From positions 62,001-126,000 of the forward strand of contig NZ_AMSS01000011.1 in the NCBI RefSeq assembly GCF_000313935.1: a DNA stretch of 64,000 bases, given 5' to 3'. The notes beneath the pieces are model-generated. The model did no database searches. It saw nothing but the letters and a program-made list of their open reading frames with translations, and had not been told where the DNA came from. The DNA comes from Acinetobacter sp. WC-141. GTDB taxonomy: Bacteria > Pseudomonadota > Gammaproteobacteria > Pseudomonadales > Moraxellaceae. The position numbers and the translations under genes are program-made. Below, one piece after another: positions 17,511-27,498 of the stretch; the stretch's first letter is position 1; the number at the start of each line of letters is the position of its first letter.

Positions 17511-18452
17511 ATGGAATGTATGAGAATTCAGCCTGTAACGAGCGCTCCTGGTGAAAATGCATTATTTATTGTATTGGGATTAGCTCAAGGTGATTCTGTA
17601 ATAGAAAAAGTAAAAGATTTTGCTGCCAATTTTTCAGCATTAACTAGAAGTCTCTTTAATCGTTATCCAGAAAGTAAATTTAATGCTACGTTAGGTTTTA
17701 GTTCAAATGCATGGGATATCTTATTTCCAGAGCAAGCGAAGCCTCAAGAGTTACAACCATTTCAAGAAATTAGAGGCCCGAAATATACGGCTGTCTCAAC
17801 TCCGGGAGATTTATTTTTCCATATTCGTGCTGATCGTCAGACTTTATGTTATGAGCTGGGTAATATAATCAATCAGCAGCTCGGTAAGGTAACGTATCCC
17901 ATTGATGAAGTTCATGGTTTTCGTTATTTCGATGGGCGGGCAATTATTGGCTTTGTTGATGGGACTGAAAACCCGGAACCCGTTATTGCAGCAGAGTGGG
18001 CATTGGTCGGTGATGAAGATCCAGATTTTATCGGCGGAAGTTATGCTTTTATTCAAAAATATACGCATGATATGGATAAATGGCGTTCATTAACCGATGA
18101 AGAGCAGGAAAAAGTGATTGGCCGTAAAAAGTTCAATGATGTTGAGCTCAGCGATGATGAAAAACCTTTAACTGCTCATAATGTTGTAAGTAAAGCTCAT
18201 GATGCAGAAGGTAATGAACTTAAAATTATGCGAGCGAATATGCCTTTTTCAAATCCTTCTAGAAATGAATATGGCACATTTTTTATTGGGTACTCGCGTA
18301 AATTTAGCACGACAAAACAAATGCTTGAAAACATGTTTTTAGGGAATGAGCAGGGTAATCTCGATCGGTTGCTTGACTTTAGTACTGCCCAGACTGGTAC
18401 TCTATTTTTTGTACCCACTGTCGATTTTCTTGATGATTTAGGCGATGAGTAG
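17511..18452 (+). CDS. Dyp-type heme peroxidase
   Basis: 313-aa dye-decolorizing peroxidase, close in length and layout to YfeX/DypB. The catalytic motif GFVDGTENP is at residues 147-155, with Asp150 acting on hydrogen peroxide. The downstream segment with AHNVVSKAH probably supplies the proximal heme histidine, and FFIGYSRKF plus the C-terminal FFVPTVDFLDDL are family features. No signal peptide is seen, so it is cytosolic or possibly encapsulated, but no encapsulin gene is nearby. AAAGG lies 8 bases before the ATG; a second in-frame ATG follows three codons later. Confidence 0.92.
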   Translation: MECMRIQPVTSAPGENALFIVLGLAQGDSVIEKVKDFAANFSALTRSLFNRYPESKFNATLGFSSNAWDILFPEQAKPQELQPFQEIRGPKYTAVSTPGDLFFHIRADRQTLCYELGNIINQQLGKVTYPIDEVHGFRYFDGRAIIGFVDGTENPEPVIAAEWALVGDEDPDFIGGSYAFIQKYTHDMDKWRSLTDEEQEKVIGRKKFNDVELSDDEKPLTAHNVVSKAHDAEGNELKIMRANMPFSNPSRNEYGTFFIGYSRKFSTTKQMLENMFLGNEQGNLDRLLDFSTAQTGTLFFVPTVDFLDDLGDE

Positions 18453-18476
18453 TCATTAAACTAGAAGGCTTAAATG

Positions 18477-18501
18477 ATGGAAGTAACTCGATTACTTCCA
18501 T
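18477..18501 (+). terminator. Hairpin after Dyp peroxidase gene
   Basis: Perfect 10-bp inverted repeat ATGGAAGTAA/TTACTTCCAT with loop CTCGA, 24 bp after the stop. The trailing sequence TTGCTTG is only weakly T-rich. Confidence 0.55.
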
Positions 18502-18534
18502 TGCTTGAATTTAAAATTAATATGATGTGATGAA

Positions 18535-18891
18535 ATGTTTAAGAAGATAACGCAGCTTTTTCAAGGCTCAAAAGAAACGCCAGAACAAATTTACTTGCAA
18601 GAGAATCAATTAAAATTTGATTCTGAACGAGGACCTATCATTAAAGACGTAGTGATTAATGAGAAATGGTCAGAACATATGGAGTATTTCTCAAATCGTA
18701 AATTACAAAATTTTGATAATCTTCAGAAATTATTCCTCATTACTCCACAAATTAATGAAAAGATTGATCTAGAAATCGCAACCCAACGCTATGTGGAAAG
18801 ATTGGGAAATACACAAGAGAAGCTACTTCAACTTAAAGCGATTATACAAATATTAAATCAATATTACGTTTTGTTTTTGCGTGATAAATAA
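18535..18891 (+). CDS. Hypothetical protein
   Basis: 118-aa soluble, charged, mostly helical protein that I do not recognise. It starts MFKKITQLFQGSKETPEQ and has several leucine/glutamine-rich amphipathic stretches (LQNFDNLQKLFLI, EKLLQLKAIIQILNQYY). No signal peptide or membrane helix is evident. It lies alone between the Dyp peroxidase hairpin and mfd in the same direction. Codon use resembles its neighbours. Confidence 0.65.
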   Translation: MFKKITQLFQGSKETPEQIYLQENQLKFDSERGPIIKDVVINEKWSEHMEYFSNRKLQNFDNLQKLFLITPQINEKIDLEIATQRYVERLGNTQEKLLQLKAIIQILNQYYVLFLRDK

Positions 18892-19025
18892 TCATAGTTG
18901 ATTGATTAAAAAATATAAAAAGTAAAGCTAACTAGTAGTTTGATTTTCAAAAAAATAACTCAATTCACTAAAAACATCATGCTACTATTAGGCTCATATC
19001 TTCTTAGCTGATAAAAGCCATATAC

Positions 19026-22000
19026 ATGTTTCAACAAGAAATCTCTCAATTGAATTTACAACAGCTCAAAGCCGGTGAAAAGCGTTGGGTGGGGTCGTTA
19101 TTAGGTTCATCTGCTGCCTTATTATTTAAAGAAATTGCTCTTCAGCATTCATCTTTACTTGTGGTGGTTGCCAGAAATAACCAACATGTTGCTCAATTAG
19201 AAAGTGAACTTGAATTTTATGGCATAAAACCTACAATTTTTCCTGATTGGGAAATCTTACCGTATGATCGTTTGTCACCTCATCAAGATATTGTTTCAGA
19301 ACGTCTCGCAATTTTATCTAATATGCCTCAGAAGGGTGTATTGCTCCTTTCAGCAAGTACTTTAGCCCAAAGAGTTGCACCGTATTCATGGGTTCTAGGT
19401 GAACATTTTGATATTCATGTTGGGCAAAAATTCGATTTAGAGCAACAGAAGTTACGTTTAGTACAAGCTGGTTATCATTTGGTTGATACTGTTTACGATC
19501 ATGGTGAATTTGCTGTACGTGGCAGTATTATGGATATTTTTGCGTCAGGGCAAGAAGCACCTATTCGTATTGATCTGTTTGATGATGAAATTGATACATT
19601 AAAATTCTTTGATCCAGAAACGCAAAGAACGACTACAGCTTTAAAAAGTTTTACAGTTTTACCTGCAAAAGAATTCCCGTTAAAAGAAGCTCGTTCAATT
19701 TTTAGAGATCGGTATTCTGAACTTTTCCCTACGGCAAATCCTAAGAAAAACCCGATTTATCAAGATGTCCTAGAGGGAATTGCTTCTCCAGGAATTGAAT
19801 TTTATTTACCGTTATTTTTTGATAAAGCACAAATGCAATCGCAAAGTACACTTACAACGTACTTACCAAAGAATTGCATTGTAATTACAACTAACGATGT
19901 GGATACAGATTTAACCAACTTTTGGAAAGAAGTTATTCGTCGTTATGAAGATAGACGCCATAACGTAGATCAACCAATTCTTCCTCCTGAAGAGTTATTT
20001 ATTGCTCCAAACCATTTGCTTAGTGCTTTAAATCAGTTTCCGCGTATGCTTGTGAGCGCCGAAACGGTTGAAGAAAAGATCGGTGCATTAAACCTTAAAG
20101 TGGAACAGCCACCGAAGTTAGCGGTCGACCCAAAAAAAGAAAAACCGTTTTCAGTAGTCAAAAAATATATTGATGAAGCAAATCATCCGGTTTTATTGGT
20201 TGCAGAAAGTGCAGGCCGACGTGAAAGCTTAAGAGATGGTTTGCGTGCCAGTTTAGGTGACATTCCTGGTGTAGATAGTTTTGAACAATTTCAAACCAGT
20301 CAGTTTGCGATTGCTATTACAAATGCACCGCTAGACCGTGGATTACTTTTAACAGACCAATTGTCGGTTATTTCTGAAAATCAATTATATGAGCATCGGG
20401 TCGTTCAGCGTCGTCGTAAACGTCAGCAAGAAGTTTCTGAAGAGTTCTTAATTCGTAGTTTGACCGAACTAAGTATTGATGCCCCAGTTGTACATATTGA
20501 TCATGGTGTAGGACGTTATGCAGGATTAGTTACTTTAGCAATTGAAGGGCAAGATTATGAATTCTTGCAACTCAATTATGCTGAAGGGGCAAAAGTTTAT
20601 GTACCTGTAACTAATTTGCATCTTATCAGTCGCTATAGTGGCGGAGATCCAGATTTAGCTCCACTTCACAAAATTGGAAGTGATGCATGGAGTAAAGCTA
20701 AACGCAAAGCTTTAGAACAAATTCATGATGTTGCAGCCGAATTATTACATATACAAGCACGACGTCAGTCAAAACCTGGATTTGGTTTTGAGGTCGATCA
20801 ATCGCTTTATATGCAATTTGCCAGTGGATTTGCCTACGAAGAAACACTCGATCAGGCGAATGCTATTGAAGCCACGCTTCACGATATGCAACAAGCTAGA
20901 CCTATGGATCGACTTGTTTGTGGTGATGTTGGTTTCGGTAAGACTGAAGTAGCCATGCGAGCTGCTTTTGTTGCTGTGCAAAACGGTAAGCAAGTTGCTG
21001 TTTTAGTGCCTACAACTTTACTTGCACAACAACATTATGAATCTTTTAAAGATCGTTTTGCTGATTGGCCTGTGCGTATAGAAGTGTTGTCACGCTTTGG
21101 CTCAAATAAAACCCATACAAAAAATATTGAAGATTTAATTGCCGGTAAAGTCGATATTGTGATCGGAACCCATAAACTTTTACAAGAAAATGTGCAGTTT
21201 AAAGACTTGGGTCTAATGGTGGTCGATGAAGAACATCGATTTGGGGTACGTGATAAAGAGCGTATCAAAGCATTACGTGCAGACGTGGATATGTTGACCC
21301 TTACCGCAACACCTATTCCACGAACTCTAAATATGGCTTTTTCGGGAATGCGTGATCTATCTATCATTGCTACGCCGCCAGCCCGTCGTTTAGCCGTTAA
21401 AACATTTGTGCAAGAACATACAGAAGCTTCTATTAAAGAAGCTATTTTGCGTGAGTTACTACGTGGTGGCCAAGTATATTTCTTACACAATGAAGTCGAT
21501 ACGATCGAAAGAGCTGCTGAAAACATTCGTACTCTTGTACCTGAAGCTCGTGTAGCAGTTGCTCATGGGCAAATGAGGGAAAGAGAGCTCGAACAAGTCA
21601 TGCAGCAGTTCTATCACAAAGAGTTTAATGTGTTGGTATGCTCAACGATTATTGAAACCGGGATTGATGTTCCAAATGCCAACACAATTTTGATAGAAAG
21701 GGCCGACAAACTTGGTTTGGCTCAATTACACCAATTACGTGGGCGTGTAGGACGATCACATCACCAAGCCTATGCTTATTTGTTAGTTCCCTCTATAAAA
21801 CATTTAAAAGGTGATGCAGAAAAGCGTTTAGATGCAATCCAGCGTGCCTCAACTCTGGGGGCTGGCTTTATGCTAGCGACAGAAGATTTAGAAATTCGCG
21901 GTGCAGGTGAGCTTTTAGGTGAGCAACAAAGCGGTTCAATGCAGGCAATTGGATATAGCTTGTATATGGAAATGCTGGAGAAGGCTACTAAGGCAATTCA

Positions 22001-22487
22001 GCAAGGTAAAACACCGAACTTCGATGCGCCGTTGTCATTGACTGCAGAAATTAATTTACATATTCCTGCACTTATTCCTGATGAGTATTTAGGAGATGTG
22101 CATCAGCGTTTATTATTCTATAAGCGTATTAGTAATACAGATACGCAAGAAAAACTCGATAATATTCGTATGGAACTCATTGATCGTTTCGGAGTTCCGC
22201 CACAATCGGTTAAGCATTTGTTTACTGTCCATCAAATACGCTTGAAAGCAGAGCAATTGGGCATTACCAAAATCGATATTAATACACAAGGTGGCAATAT
22301 TGAATTCTCACCTGATACACCAGTTCAGGCGATTAGCATTATTCAGCTCATGCAAAAGCATCCGACCTATTATCGAATGGAGGGCGGACAGCGTTTAAAA
22401 GTTATGGTTCAGCTTGAGGAACCAGAAAAACGCATTCAATTTATTAATGATTTATTGGCAAAATTATTAAACGAATTACATGCTTAA
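19026..22487 (+). CDS. mfd: Transcription-repair coupling factor Mfd
   Basis: 1153-aa DNA translocase that removes stalled RNA polymerase and recruits UvrA for nucleotide-excision repair. The UvrB-like N-terminal module is present (residues 1 to about 340), then the RNA-polymerase interaction domain near 480-550 (VHIDHGVGRYAGL). The helicase motor has Walker A GDVGFGKTEV, DEEH box VVDEEHRFGV, TATPIPRTLN, and the TRG region ending LHQLRGRVGRS. The C-terminal TRCF domain is complete. The length equals the family norm. Confidence 0.97.
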   Translation: MFQQEISQLNLQQLKAGEKRWVGSLLGSSAALLFKEIALQHSSLLVVVARNNQHVAQLESELEFYGIKPTIFPDWEILPYDRLSPHQDIVSERLAILSNMPQKGVLLLSASTLAQRVAPYSWVLGEHFDIHVGQKFDLEQQKLRLVQAGYHLVDTVYDHGEFAVRGSIMDIFASGQEAPIRIDLFDDEIDTLKFFDPETQRTTTALKSFTVLPAKEFPLKEARSIFRDRYSELFPTANPKKNPIYQDVLEGIASPGIEFYLPLFFDKAQMQSQSTLTTYLPKNCIVITTNDVDTDLTNFWKEVIRRYEDRRHNVDQPILPPEELFIAPNHLLSALNQFPRMLVSAETVEEKIGALNLKVEQPPKLAVDPKKEKPFSVVKKYIDEANHPVLLVAESAGRRESLRDGLRASLGDIPGVDSFEQFQTSQFAIAITNAPLDRGLLLTDQLSVISENQLYEHRVVQRRRKRQQEVSEEFLIRSLTELSIDAPVVHIDHGVGRYAGLVTLAIEGQDYEFLQLNYAEGAKVYVPVTNLHLISRYSGGDPDLAPLHKIGSDAWSKAKRKALEQIHDVAAELLHIQARRQSKPGFGFEVDQSLYMQFASGFAYEETLDQANAIEATLHDMQQARPMDRLVCGDVGFGKTEVAMRAAFVAVQNGKQVAVLVPTTLLAQQHYESFKDRFADWPVRIEVLSRFGSNKTHTKNIEDLIAGKVDIVIGTHKLLQENVQFKDLGLMVVDEEHRFGVRDKERIKALRADVDMLTLTATPIPRTLNMAFSGMRDLSIIATPPARRLAVKTFVQEHTEASIKEAILRELLRGGQVYFLHNEVDTIERAAENIRTLVPEARVAVAHGQMRERELEQVMQQFYHKEFNVLVCSTIIETGIDVPNANTILIERADKLGLAQLHQLRGRVGRSHHQAYAYLLVPSIKHLKGDAEKRLDAIQRASTLGAGFMLATEDLEIRGAGELLGEQQSGSMQAIGYSLYMEMLEKATKAIQQGKTPNFDAPLSLTAEINLHIPALIPDEYLGDVHQRLLFYKRISNTDTQEKLDNIRMELIDRFGVPPQSVKHLFTVHQIRLKAEQLGITKIDINTQGGNIEFSPDTPVQAISIIQLMQKHPTYYRMEGGQRLKVMVQLEEPEKRIQFINDLLAKLLNELHA

Positions 22488-22688
22488 ATAGTGTTTTAAA
22501 GTAATTTTTATTTAATACAAATTTTTTGTAAGGTGATATCAGAATTTTATGCACGATTTCTCGGATCAGAAGAGGAATAAGTGCATAAAATCATTGTTAT
22601 TTGTAATCAAACCAGACACTAGCAATACTCACATCAAAACTGATGTGATAGTATTAGCCATTATTGTTTATTGTCATTTATAAAAGAT
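22488..22688 (+). other. Gap with two consecutive stem-loops
   Basis: Stem-loop 1 at 22544-22591 has arms ATTTTATGCAC/GTGCATAAAAT (11 bp perfect) with an inner ATTTCTC/GAGGAAT stem. Stem-loop 2 at 22624-22655 has AATACT-CACATC pairing with GATGTG-AT-AGTATT. No T-run follows either. They may form the mfd 3' end or a small structured RNA. Confidence 0.4.
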
Positions 22689-23123
22689 ATGTTTAGTTTG
22701 CATCCACAACTTGCTCAAGATACTTTTTTTGTAGGCGATTTCCCGCTTTCAACATGTCGTTTAATGAATGATATGCAATTCCCGTGGCTGATTTTAATCC
22801 CTCGTGTGCCGGGAATCACAGAATTATATGAATTGAGTCAAGCTGATCAAGAACAGTTTTTACGTGAATCAAGCTGGTTGTCTAGCCAGCTATCTCGAGT
22901 ATTCCGTGCAGATAAAATGAATGTTGCAGCTCTAGGTAATATGGTACCTCAGTTGCATTTCCATCATGTCGTGCGTTATCAAAATGATGTTGCATGGCCT
23001 AAGCCAGTTTGGGGCACACCTGCAGTTCCATACACAAATGATGTACTGGCTCATATGCGTCAAACTCTTATGCTTGCTTTACGTGGTCAAGGTGATATGC
23101 CTTTTGATTGGCGCATGGATTAA
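22689..23123 (+). CDS. HIT-family nucleotide-binding protein
   Basis: 144 aa from the ATG at 22689 (a TTG at 22671 would add six residues). Histidine-triad fold protein; such proteins are nucleotide hydrolases or transferases. The triad region reads QLHFHHVVRYQND: the first two histidines of HxHxH are present but the third position is Val, so it is a divergent HIT motif. The WLILIPRVPGI and ELYELSQAD segments are typical of the proteobacterial HIT subgroup. The substrate is unknown. The nucleotidyl cyclase gene follows within 60 bp. Confidence 0.82.
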   Translation: MFSLHPQLAQDTFFVGDFPLSTCRLMNDMQFPWLILIPRVPGITELYELSQADQEQFLRESSWLSSQLSRVFRADKMNVAALGNMVPQLHFHHVVRYQNDVAWPKPVWGTPAVPYTNDVLAHMRQTLMLALRGQGDMPFDWRMD

Positions 23124-23179
23124 ATCAATGCAATGCCACATTTATACGAATGTGGCTACATTGAGGTGTGGAGGACAGG

Positions 23180-24646
23180 GTGCAATTAGAGAGGTTTATC
23201 GATAGAGAGCCTAAACAGTTTGCATATTTTCATCGCTTGATGGGATATTCAATTCTGTCCTTAATTTTAGTGATCTATGCTTTTACCTCACCTAATACAA
23301 ATTATCAGATCTACGTTCCACCTTTATTCCTATTTTTGCTTTTTATTAGCTCGAAGTTAGAGCACTGGCTTCAATACCAATTTGATAAGAAAACTCAAAA
23401 AAGCGTTTTTTTTGCAATTGATGCAATTGTTGTAGCAGTTACCTTAGCTGGTCTGCATCTTAATTTGGTCCCTACATTTATTGCACTTTTTGCATTATTT
23501 TATTCTGCAATTAATAGTCGTATTTCTTTCGCAGTCATTTGTTTGACTAGTTTGCTCGGCGCGATTATTTTTTATTTAAGTACTTTTTTCCTATTTGGTT
23601 TTTATACATATTTTGAGCCTACTAGCCAAGAGTTAACTGTAATTACACTCTTGGGTTTGGTCATGTTTATTACCATTGGAAATTATTACCAACATCGTTG
23701 GGTTAAAAAAATTAGCCAGCAACGTCAACATTACTATGATCAAATGACGCGTTATATTGCTTTTGCTAATCAGTTAAGTCGTTATGCGCCACTGCAGTTG
23801 TGGCAGTCTATTATGCGCGGTGAAGCGGAAGCAAAAATTGAATATAAACGTAAAAAAATGACTGTGTTCTTTTCGGATATTCAAGGCTTTACAGAATTAT
23901 CAGAAACTTTAATTCCTGATGATTTAGCATTTTTGCTTAATGATTATTTAAGCCATATGACGGAAATTGCGAAGCAGTATGAAGCTACTGTCGATAAATT
24001 TATGGGAGATGCCATCCTCATATTTTTTGGCGATCCGAATTCTCAAGGCGTAGAGCAAGATGCTAAAGCTTGTGTAGAAATGGCAATCGCTATGCGACAG
24101 CAAATGAAATTGTTGCGTGAACGTTGGAAAAAAATGGGCTATTCAGCCTTACACATTCGTATGGGAATTAGTACCGGTTATTGCCACGTAGGAAATTATG
24201 GGGCAACACATCGCATGGCTTATACCATTGTTGGTCGTGATGTGAATTTGGCAGCTCGGTTACAATACGCGGCTGAAATAGATGAAATTTTAATTTCAGA
24301 TGATACTTATCAATTAATAAAAAGTGATTTCCTTTGTGCTCCAAAAACGCCAATTTACTTAAAAGGTATTCAAGGTGCTGTGAAGACATGGCAGGTGATG
24401 GAGAAATACACAGGGAATAAGTCAGATCATCAGCAATGGTTTGATTATGAGTATAAAGGTTTCCATTTAGTACTTAATTTAGAAGAAGTACAAAACTATG
24501 AATATCCAGAATTAGTAGAAGTACTTGAGAAAATGATTCAACGAATTAAAGTTCAACAAACTTTGATTAATACTCAAGGTATTGCACAATTAAGACTTGA
24601 AGATGAAGTTAAACCTGTTGAAATTGATCAACAAAATCAAGCTTAA
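23180..24646 (+). CDS. Membrane-bound class III adenylate/guanylate cyclase
   Basis: Synthesises a cyclic nucleotide, probably cAMP. The N-terminal half (residues about 20-190) holds around six hydrophobic helices. The class III catalytic domain follows, with metal motifs FSDIQGFTELSE and VDKFMGDAILIFFGDP and the GYCHVGNYG and VNLAARLQ segments. A C-terminal tail of about 80 residues ends the 488-aa protein. I choose the GTG at 23180 because GGAGG lies 5 bases upstream; an alternative GTG is at 23168. Acinetobacter strains use a membrane class III cyclase together with a Vfr-type cAMP receptor, and this may be that enzyme. Confidence 0.88.
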   Translation: MQLERFIDREPKQFAYFHRLMGYSILSLILVIYAFTSPNTNYQIYVPPLFLFLLFISSKLEHWLQYQFDKKTQKSVFFAIDAIVVAVTLAGLHLNLVPTFIALFALFYSAINSRISFAVICLTSLLGAIIFYLSTFFLFGFYTYFEPTSQELTVITLLGLVMFITIGNYYQHRWVKKISQQRQHYYDQMTRYIAFANQLSRYAPLQLWQSIMRGEAEAKIEYKRKKMTVFFSDIQGFTELSETLIPDDLAFLLNDYLSHMTEIAKQYEATVDKFMGDAILIFFGDPNSQGVEQDAKACVEMAIAMRQQMKLLRERWKKMGYSALHIRMGISTGYCHVGNYGATHRMAYTIVGRDVNLAARLQYAAEIDEILISDDTYQLIKSDFLCAPKTPIYLKGIQGAVKTWQVMEKYTGNKSDHQQWFDYEYKGFHLVLNLEEVQNYEYPELVEVLEKMIQRIKVQQTLINTQGIAQLRLEDEVKPVEIDQQNQA

Positions 24647-24656
24647 AATATAAAGT

Positions 24657-24687
24657 AAAAAAAAGCTGCTTTTAAAGCAGCTTTTTT
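24657..24687. terminator. Bidirectional terminator (cyclase / fdx)
   Basis: GCTGC/GCAGC stem extended by TTTTAAA, flanked by A-run and T-run, so it works on both strands between the cyclase (plus) and fdx (minus). Confidence 0.88.
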
Positions 24688-24697
24688 AATAACTCGA

Positions 24698-25036
24698 TTA
24701 ATGATTTTCTGAAGCATGGTTGATTGTATATTTAGGAATCTCAATTTCTAAATCTTCATCAACAATTTTTACTTGGCATGAGAGTCGAGAATCTGGCTCA
24801 AGTCCCCAAGCGCGATCTAAAAGATCTGCTTCAACATCATCCATTTCTTCTAGACTGTCAAAACCTTTGCGAACGACTACATGGCAGGTGGTGCAAGCAC
24901 ACGACATGTCACAAGCATGTTCAATTTTAATTCCTCGATCAAGCAAACTTTGACAAAGATTTGCATTTTGTTCGACTTCAAATTCTGCGCCTTCAGGGCA
25001 AAACTGAGCATGAGGAAGTACTTTAATACGGGGCAT
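24698..25036 (-). CDS. fdx: ISC-system 2Fe-2S ferredoxin Fdx
   Basis: 112-aa adrenodoxin-type ferredoxin that donates electrons during iron-sulfur cluster assembly. The cluster ligands appear as CDMSCACTTC plus the distal cysteine in SRLSC. I use the ATG at 25036 (MPRIKVLPH), which matches the family start; a GTG at 25045 is also in frame. It is the last gene of the isc operon, 17 bp after hscA. Confidence 0.95.
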   Translation of the reverse strand: MPRIKVLPHAQFCPEGAEFEVEQNANLCQSLLDRGIKIEHACDMSCACTTCHVVVRKGFDSLEEMDDVEADLLDRAWGLEPDSRLSCQVKIVDEDLEIEIPKYTINHASENH

Positions 25037-25053
25037 ATTGATCACCTATACCT

Positions 25054-26913
25054 TTAGTTTGAATTTGACCAATCTTCAAGTTTTGTACCTTTTAAGGCGT
25101 GGTCAATATGTCGATTCATACGTAGTGCGGCAAAAGCATCACTATGTACTTTAAGTTGTTCTACAGCTTTTTCAATCGCTTGAATATCATTGTCTTCAAG
25201 TTGCGCTTTCAAAAGATTTTCAGCGGTTTTAAGTGCTTCAAGCTGCTCATCATTAAGCAAATCGGCGTCAACTTTGAGAGCTTGTTCTAAAGCTTCAAGC
25301 TCACGTTGAGCCTCAACTTTGGTTTCTTTTAGATGACGCAGATTCTTATCTTCTTCTGCGTGTTTGAAACCTTCAATTAATAAGCGTTCAGTGTCAGATT
25401 CAGATAAACCATAAGATGGTTTAATATCGATTTGAGCCTGTACATTTGAAGTCGTTTCACGCGCCGAAACGGTGAGTAGGCCATCCGCATCGACTTGAAA
25501 GGTAACTTCAATGCGTGCTTGACCTGCAGTCATTGGGGGAATGCCATGAAGGACAAATTTTCCTAATGAACGACAATGTTCTACTAAATCTCTTTCACCT
25601 TGAACCACATGAATAAGCATGGCAGTTTGGCCATCTTGATAAGTTGTGAATTCCTGACGACGAGCAACTGGAATAGCAGTGTTACGTGAAATAAGACGTT
25701 CTACTAGCCCACCCATGGTTTCTAAACCAAGTGAAAGTGGGGTTACATCTAAAAGTAATGAACCGTCTTGACTATTTCCAATTAATTGGTTGGCAGTAAT
25801 AGATGCCCCAATTGCAACTACTTCATCTGGGTTGATCGTGCAAAGTGGTTCTTGATTAAATACATTACGAACTGCTTGCTGAACAGCATACGAACGAGTA
25901 GAGCCACCCACTAAAACAACATTTTGAATATCTGATAATTCAAGTTTTGCATCACGTAAAACACGTTTGCAGACACTAATTGTTTTATCTAAAGCAACTT
26001 GGATAATACTTTCAAAAGTCGGACGATCAAGTGTTAGTACATTTTCAAGTAGCTTTAACTGAACTGATTCTTGTGTAGATAGCTGTTCTTTCGCTTGACG
26101 AGCAGCAACAATAAATACTGCATATGCTTCATCACTGAGAGTATCAATATCTAACTGCTTTTTAGCCCATTTAACAATGAGACGATCTAAATCATCACCA
26201 CCTAAAGCAGTATGGCCGCCTGTTGCTAATACTTCAAAGACACCTTGTGAGAAACGCAAGATTGATACATCGAAAGTACCACCACCTAGATCATAAATTA
26301 CATAGTTATGATCTGTTGCTAAATTAGTTTCTTGGTCTAAACCATAAGCGACAGCAGCAGCGGTTGGTTCATTTAATAAACGTAATACATTTAATCCCGC
26401 AAGCTGTGCAGCATCACGAGTTGCTTGTCGCTGAGCTTCATCGAAATAGGCAGGAACAGTAATGACTGCTCCATTTACTGGATTCTGCAAACTAGTTTCA
26501 GCACGGTCTTTTAATTGTTTTAAAATTTCAGCCGAAATTTCAACAGGAGTTTTACGACCAGCACGTGTTTCAAAAGCTGGCATCTCATTTTCAGAACCGA
26601 TTAATTCATAGGGATGCTGAAATTTGATATCTGCTTTTGAACGACCCATAAAGCGTTTCACAGAAACAATTGTACTTTTAGGGTCAGCAATAAGAAAAGG
26701 CTTTGCTTCTTCACCATAGTGAATTGCATCCTTTCCGTAGTGCACAATAGAAGGAAGAAGTCTTCTTTCTTTTTCGTCATTGAGTACTTTAGGTTTGCCT
26801 GATAACACTGTCGCAACTAAAGAATGTGTCGTTCCTAGGTCGATACCAATCGCAATGCGGTGTTGATGTGGGGCACTGGATTGACCCGGTTCAGCAATTT
26901 GCAAAAGTGCCAT
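25054..26913 (-). CDS. hscA: Hsp70-family chaperone HscA
   Basis: 619-aa specialised Hsp70 that with HscB releases the nascent cluster from IscU. The nucleotide-binding domain has [12 protein letters not shown], the phosphate-2 motif [14 protein letters not shown] and [11 protein letters not shown]. The substrate-binding domain and helical lid follow. The length matches E. coli HscA (616 aa). It follows hscB by 38 bp. Confidence 0.97.
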   Translation of the reverse strand: MALLQIAEPGQSSAPHQHRIAIGIDLGTTHSLVATVLSGKPKVLNDEKERRLLPSIVHYGKDAIHYGEEAKPFLIADPKSTIVSVKRFMGRSKADIKFQHPYELIGSENEMPAFETRAGRKTPVEISAEILKQLKDRAETSLQNPVNGAVITVPAYFDEAQRQATRDAAQLAGLNVLRLLNEPTAAAVAYGLDQETNLATDHNYVIYDLGGGTFDVSILRFSQGVFEVLATGGHTALGGDDLDRLIVKWAKKQLDIDTLSDEAYAVFIVAARQAKEQLSTQESVQLKLLENVLTLDRPTFESIIQVALDKTISVCKRVLRDAKLELSDIQNVVLVGGSTRSYAVQQAVRNVFNQEPLCTINPDEVVAIGASITANQLIGNSQDGSLLLDVTPLSLGLETMGGLVERLISRNTAIPVARRQEFTTYQDGQTAMLIHVVQGERDLVEHCRSLGKFVLHGIPPMTAGQARIEVTFQVDADGLLTVSARETTSNVQAQIDIKPSYGLSESDTERLLIEGFKHAEEDKNLRHLKETKVEAQRELEALEQALKVDADLLNDEQLEALKTAENLLKAQLEDNDIQAIEKAVEQLKVHSDAFAALRMNRHIDHALKGTKLEDWSNSN

Positions 26914-26951
26914 GAGTTAAATCCCTTGAAAATAATTTGGAAAAAGCAAAA

Positions 26952-27470
26952 TTAAAAATCGTCGTCTAAATCAAAGTTGTCTTCGTCATCCAACATTTGA
27001 TCTTCTGCTTTTTCAATATCGTTAAGAACGCGCTGAAAGAAACGTAATTTACGTACAGTATCTCGAGCTTCACCCCAGTCTTCATCAGTGTAATCAATCT
27101 TAAATTCGCGAACTAAACTCTCTATCCACTGAAACACTTCTTGTTTAAGTGTGCTTAGATGCTCTGGTGAAGTTGCTTCATCAAGTTGTTCACGAAGTTC
27201 TAAAGCTGATTGTAAGAACTCAAAATCACTAATAGATTGATCAAGGTGATGGTCTTGCTTTTTTAATGCTAAAAGATAAGCTGCGCGGCTGTCTATTTGC
27301 GATAGTATTTTAAAAGCTTGATTGATTTCACTTGACTTGATCAACGCCTGATTTTTATCTTCTGCTTTATCAGGATGATATTGCTGCTGCAAATTCAAGA
27401 AGCTAGATTTTAAGCTCGCCAAATCGATATCGAGTTCTACGGGTAAATTGAACAACTCAAAATGATTCAT
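26952..27470 (-). CDS. hscB: Fe-S cluster co-chaperone HscB
   Basis: 172-aa J-domain protein that targets IscU to HscA. The J domain with HPD (QYHPDKAED) is at residues about 33-45, and the C-terminal helical bundle carries the IscU-binding surface. The tail is very acidic (EDQMLDDEDNFDLDDDF), longer than in E. coli. The bases upstream of the ATG lack a Shine-Dalgarno and instead read CCTCCTTT, resembling the 3' end of 16S rRNA. A 13-bp hairpin precedes the gene. Confidence 0.95.
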   Translation of the reverse strand: MNHFELFNLPVELDIDLASLKSSFLNLQQQYHPDKAEDKNQALIKSSEINQAFKILSQIDSRAAYLLALKKQDHHLDQSISDFEFLQSALELREQLDEATSPEHLSTLKQEVFQWIESLVREFKIDYTDEDWGEARDTVRKLRFFQRVLNDIEKAEDQMLDDEDNFDLDDDF

Positions 27471-27498
27471 TAGAAAGGAGGTCCACGTTAATTAAATA

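Noticed and set aside
27473..27487. Perfect Shine-Dalgarno (AAAGGAGG) on the plus strand near hscB
   Set aside because: No start codon with a usable reading frame follows on the plus strand; the nearest GTG frame ends after two codons.
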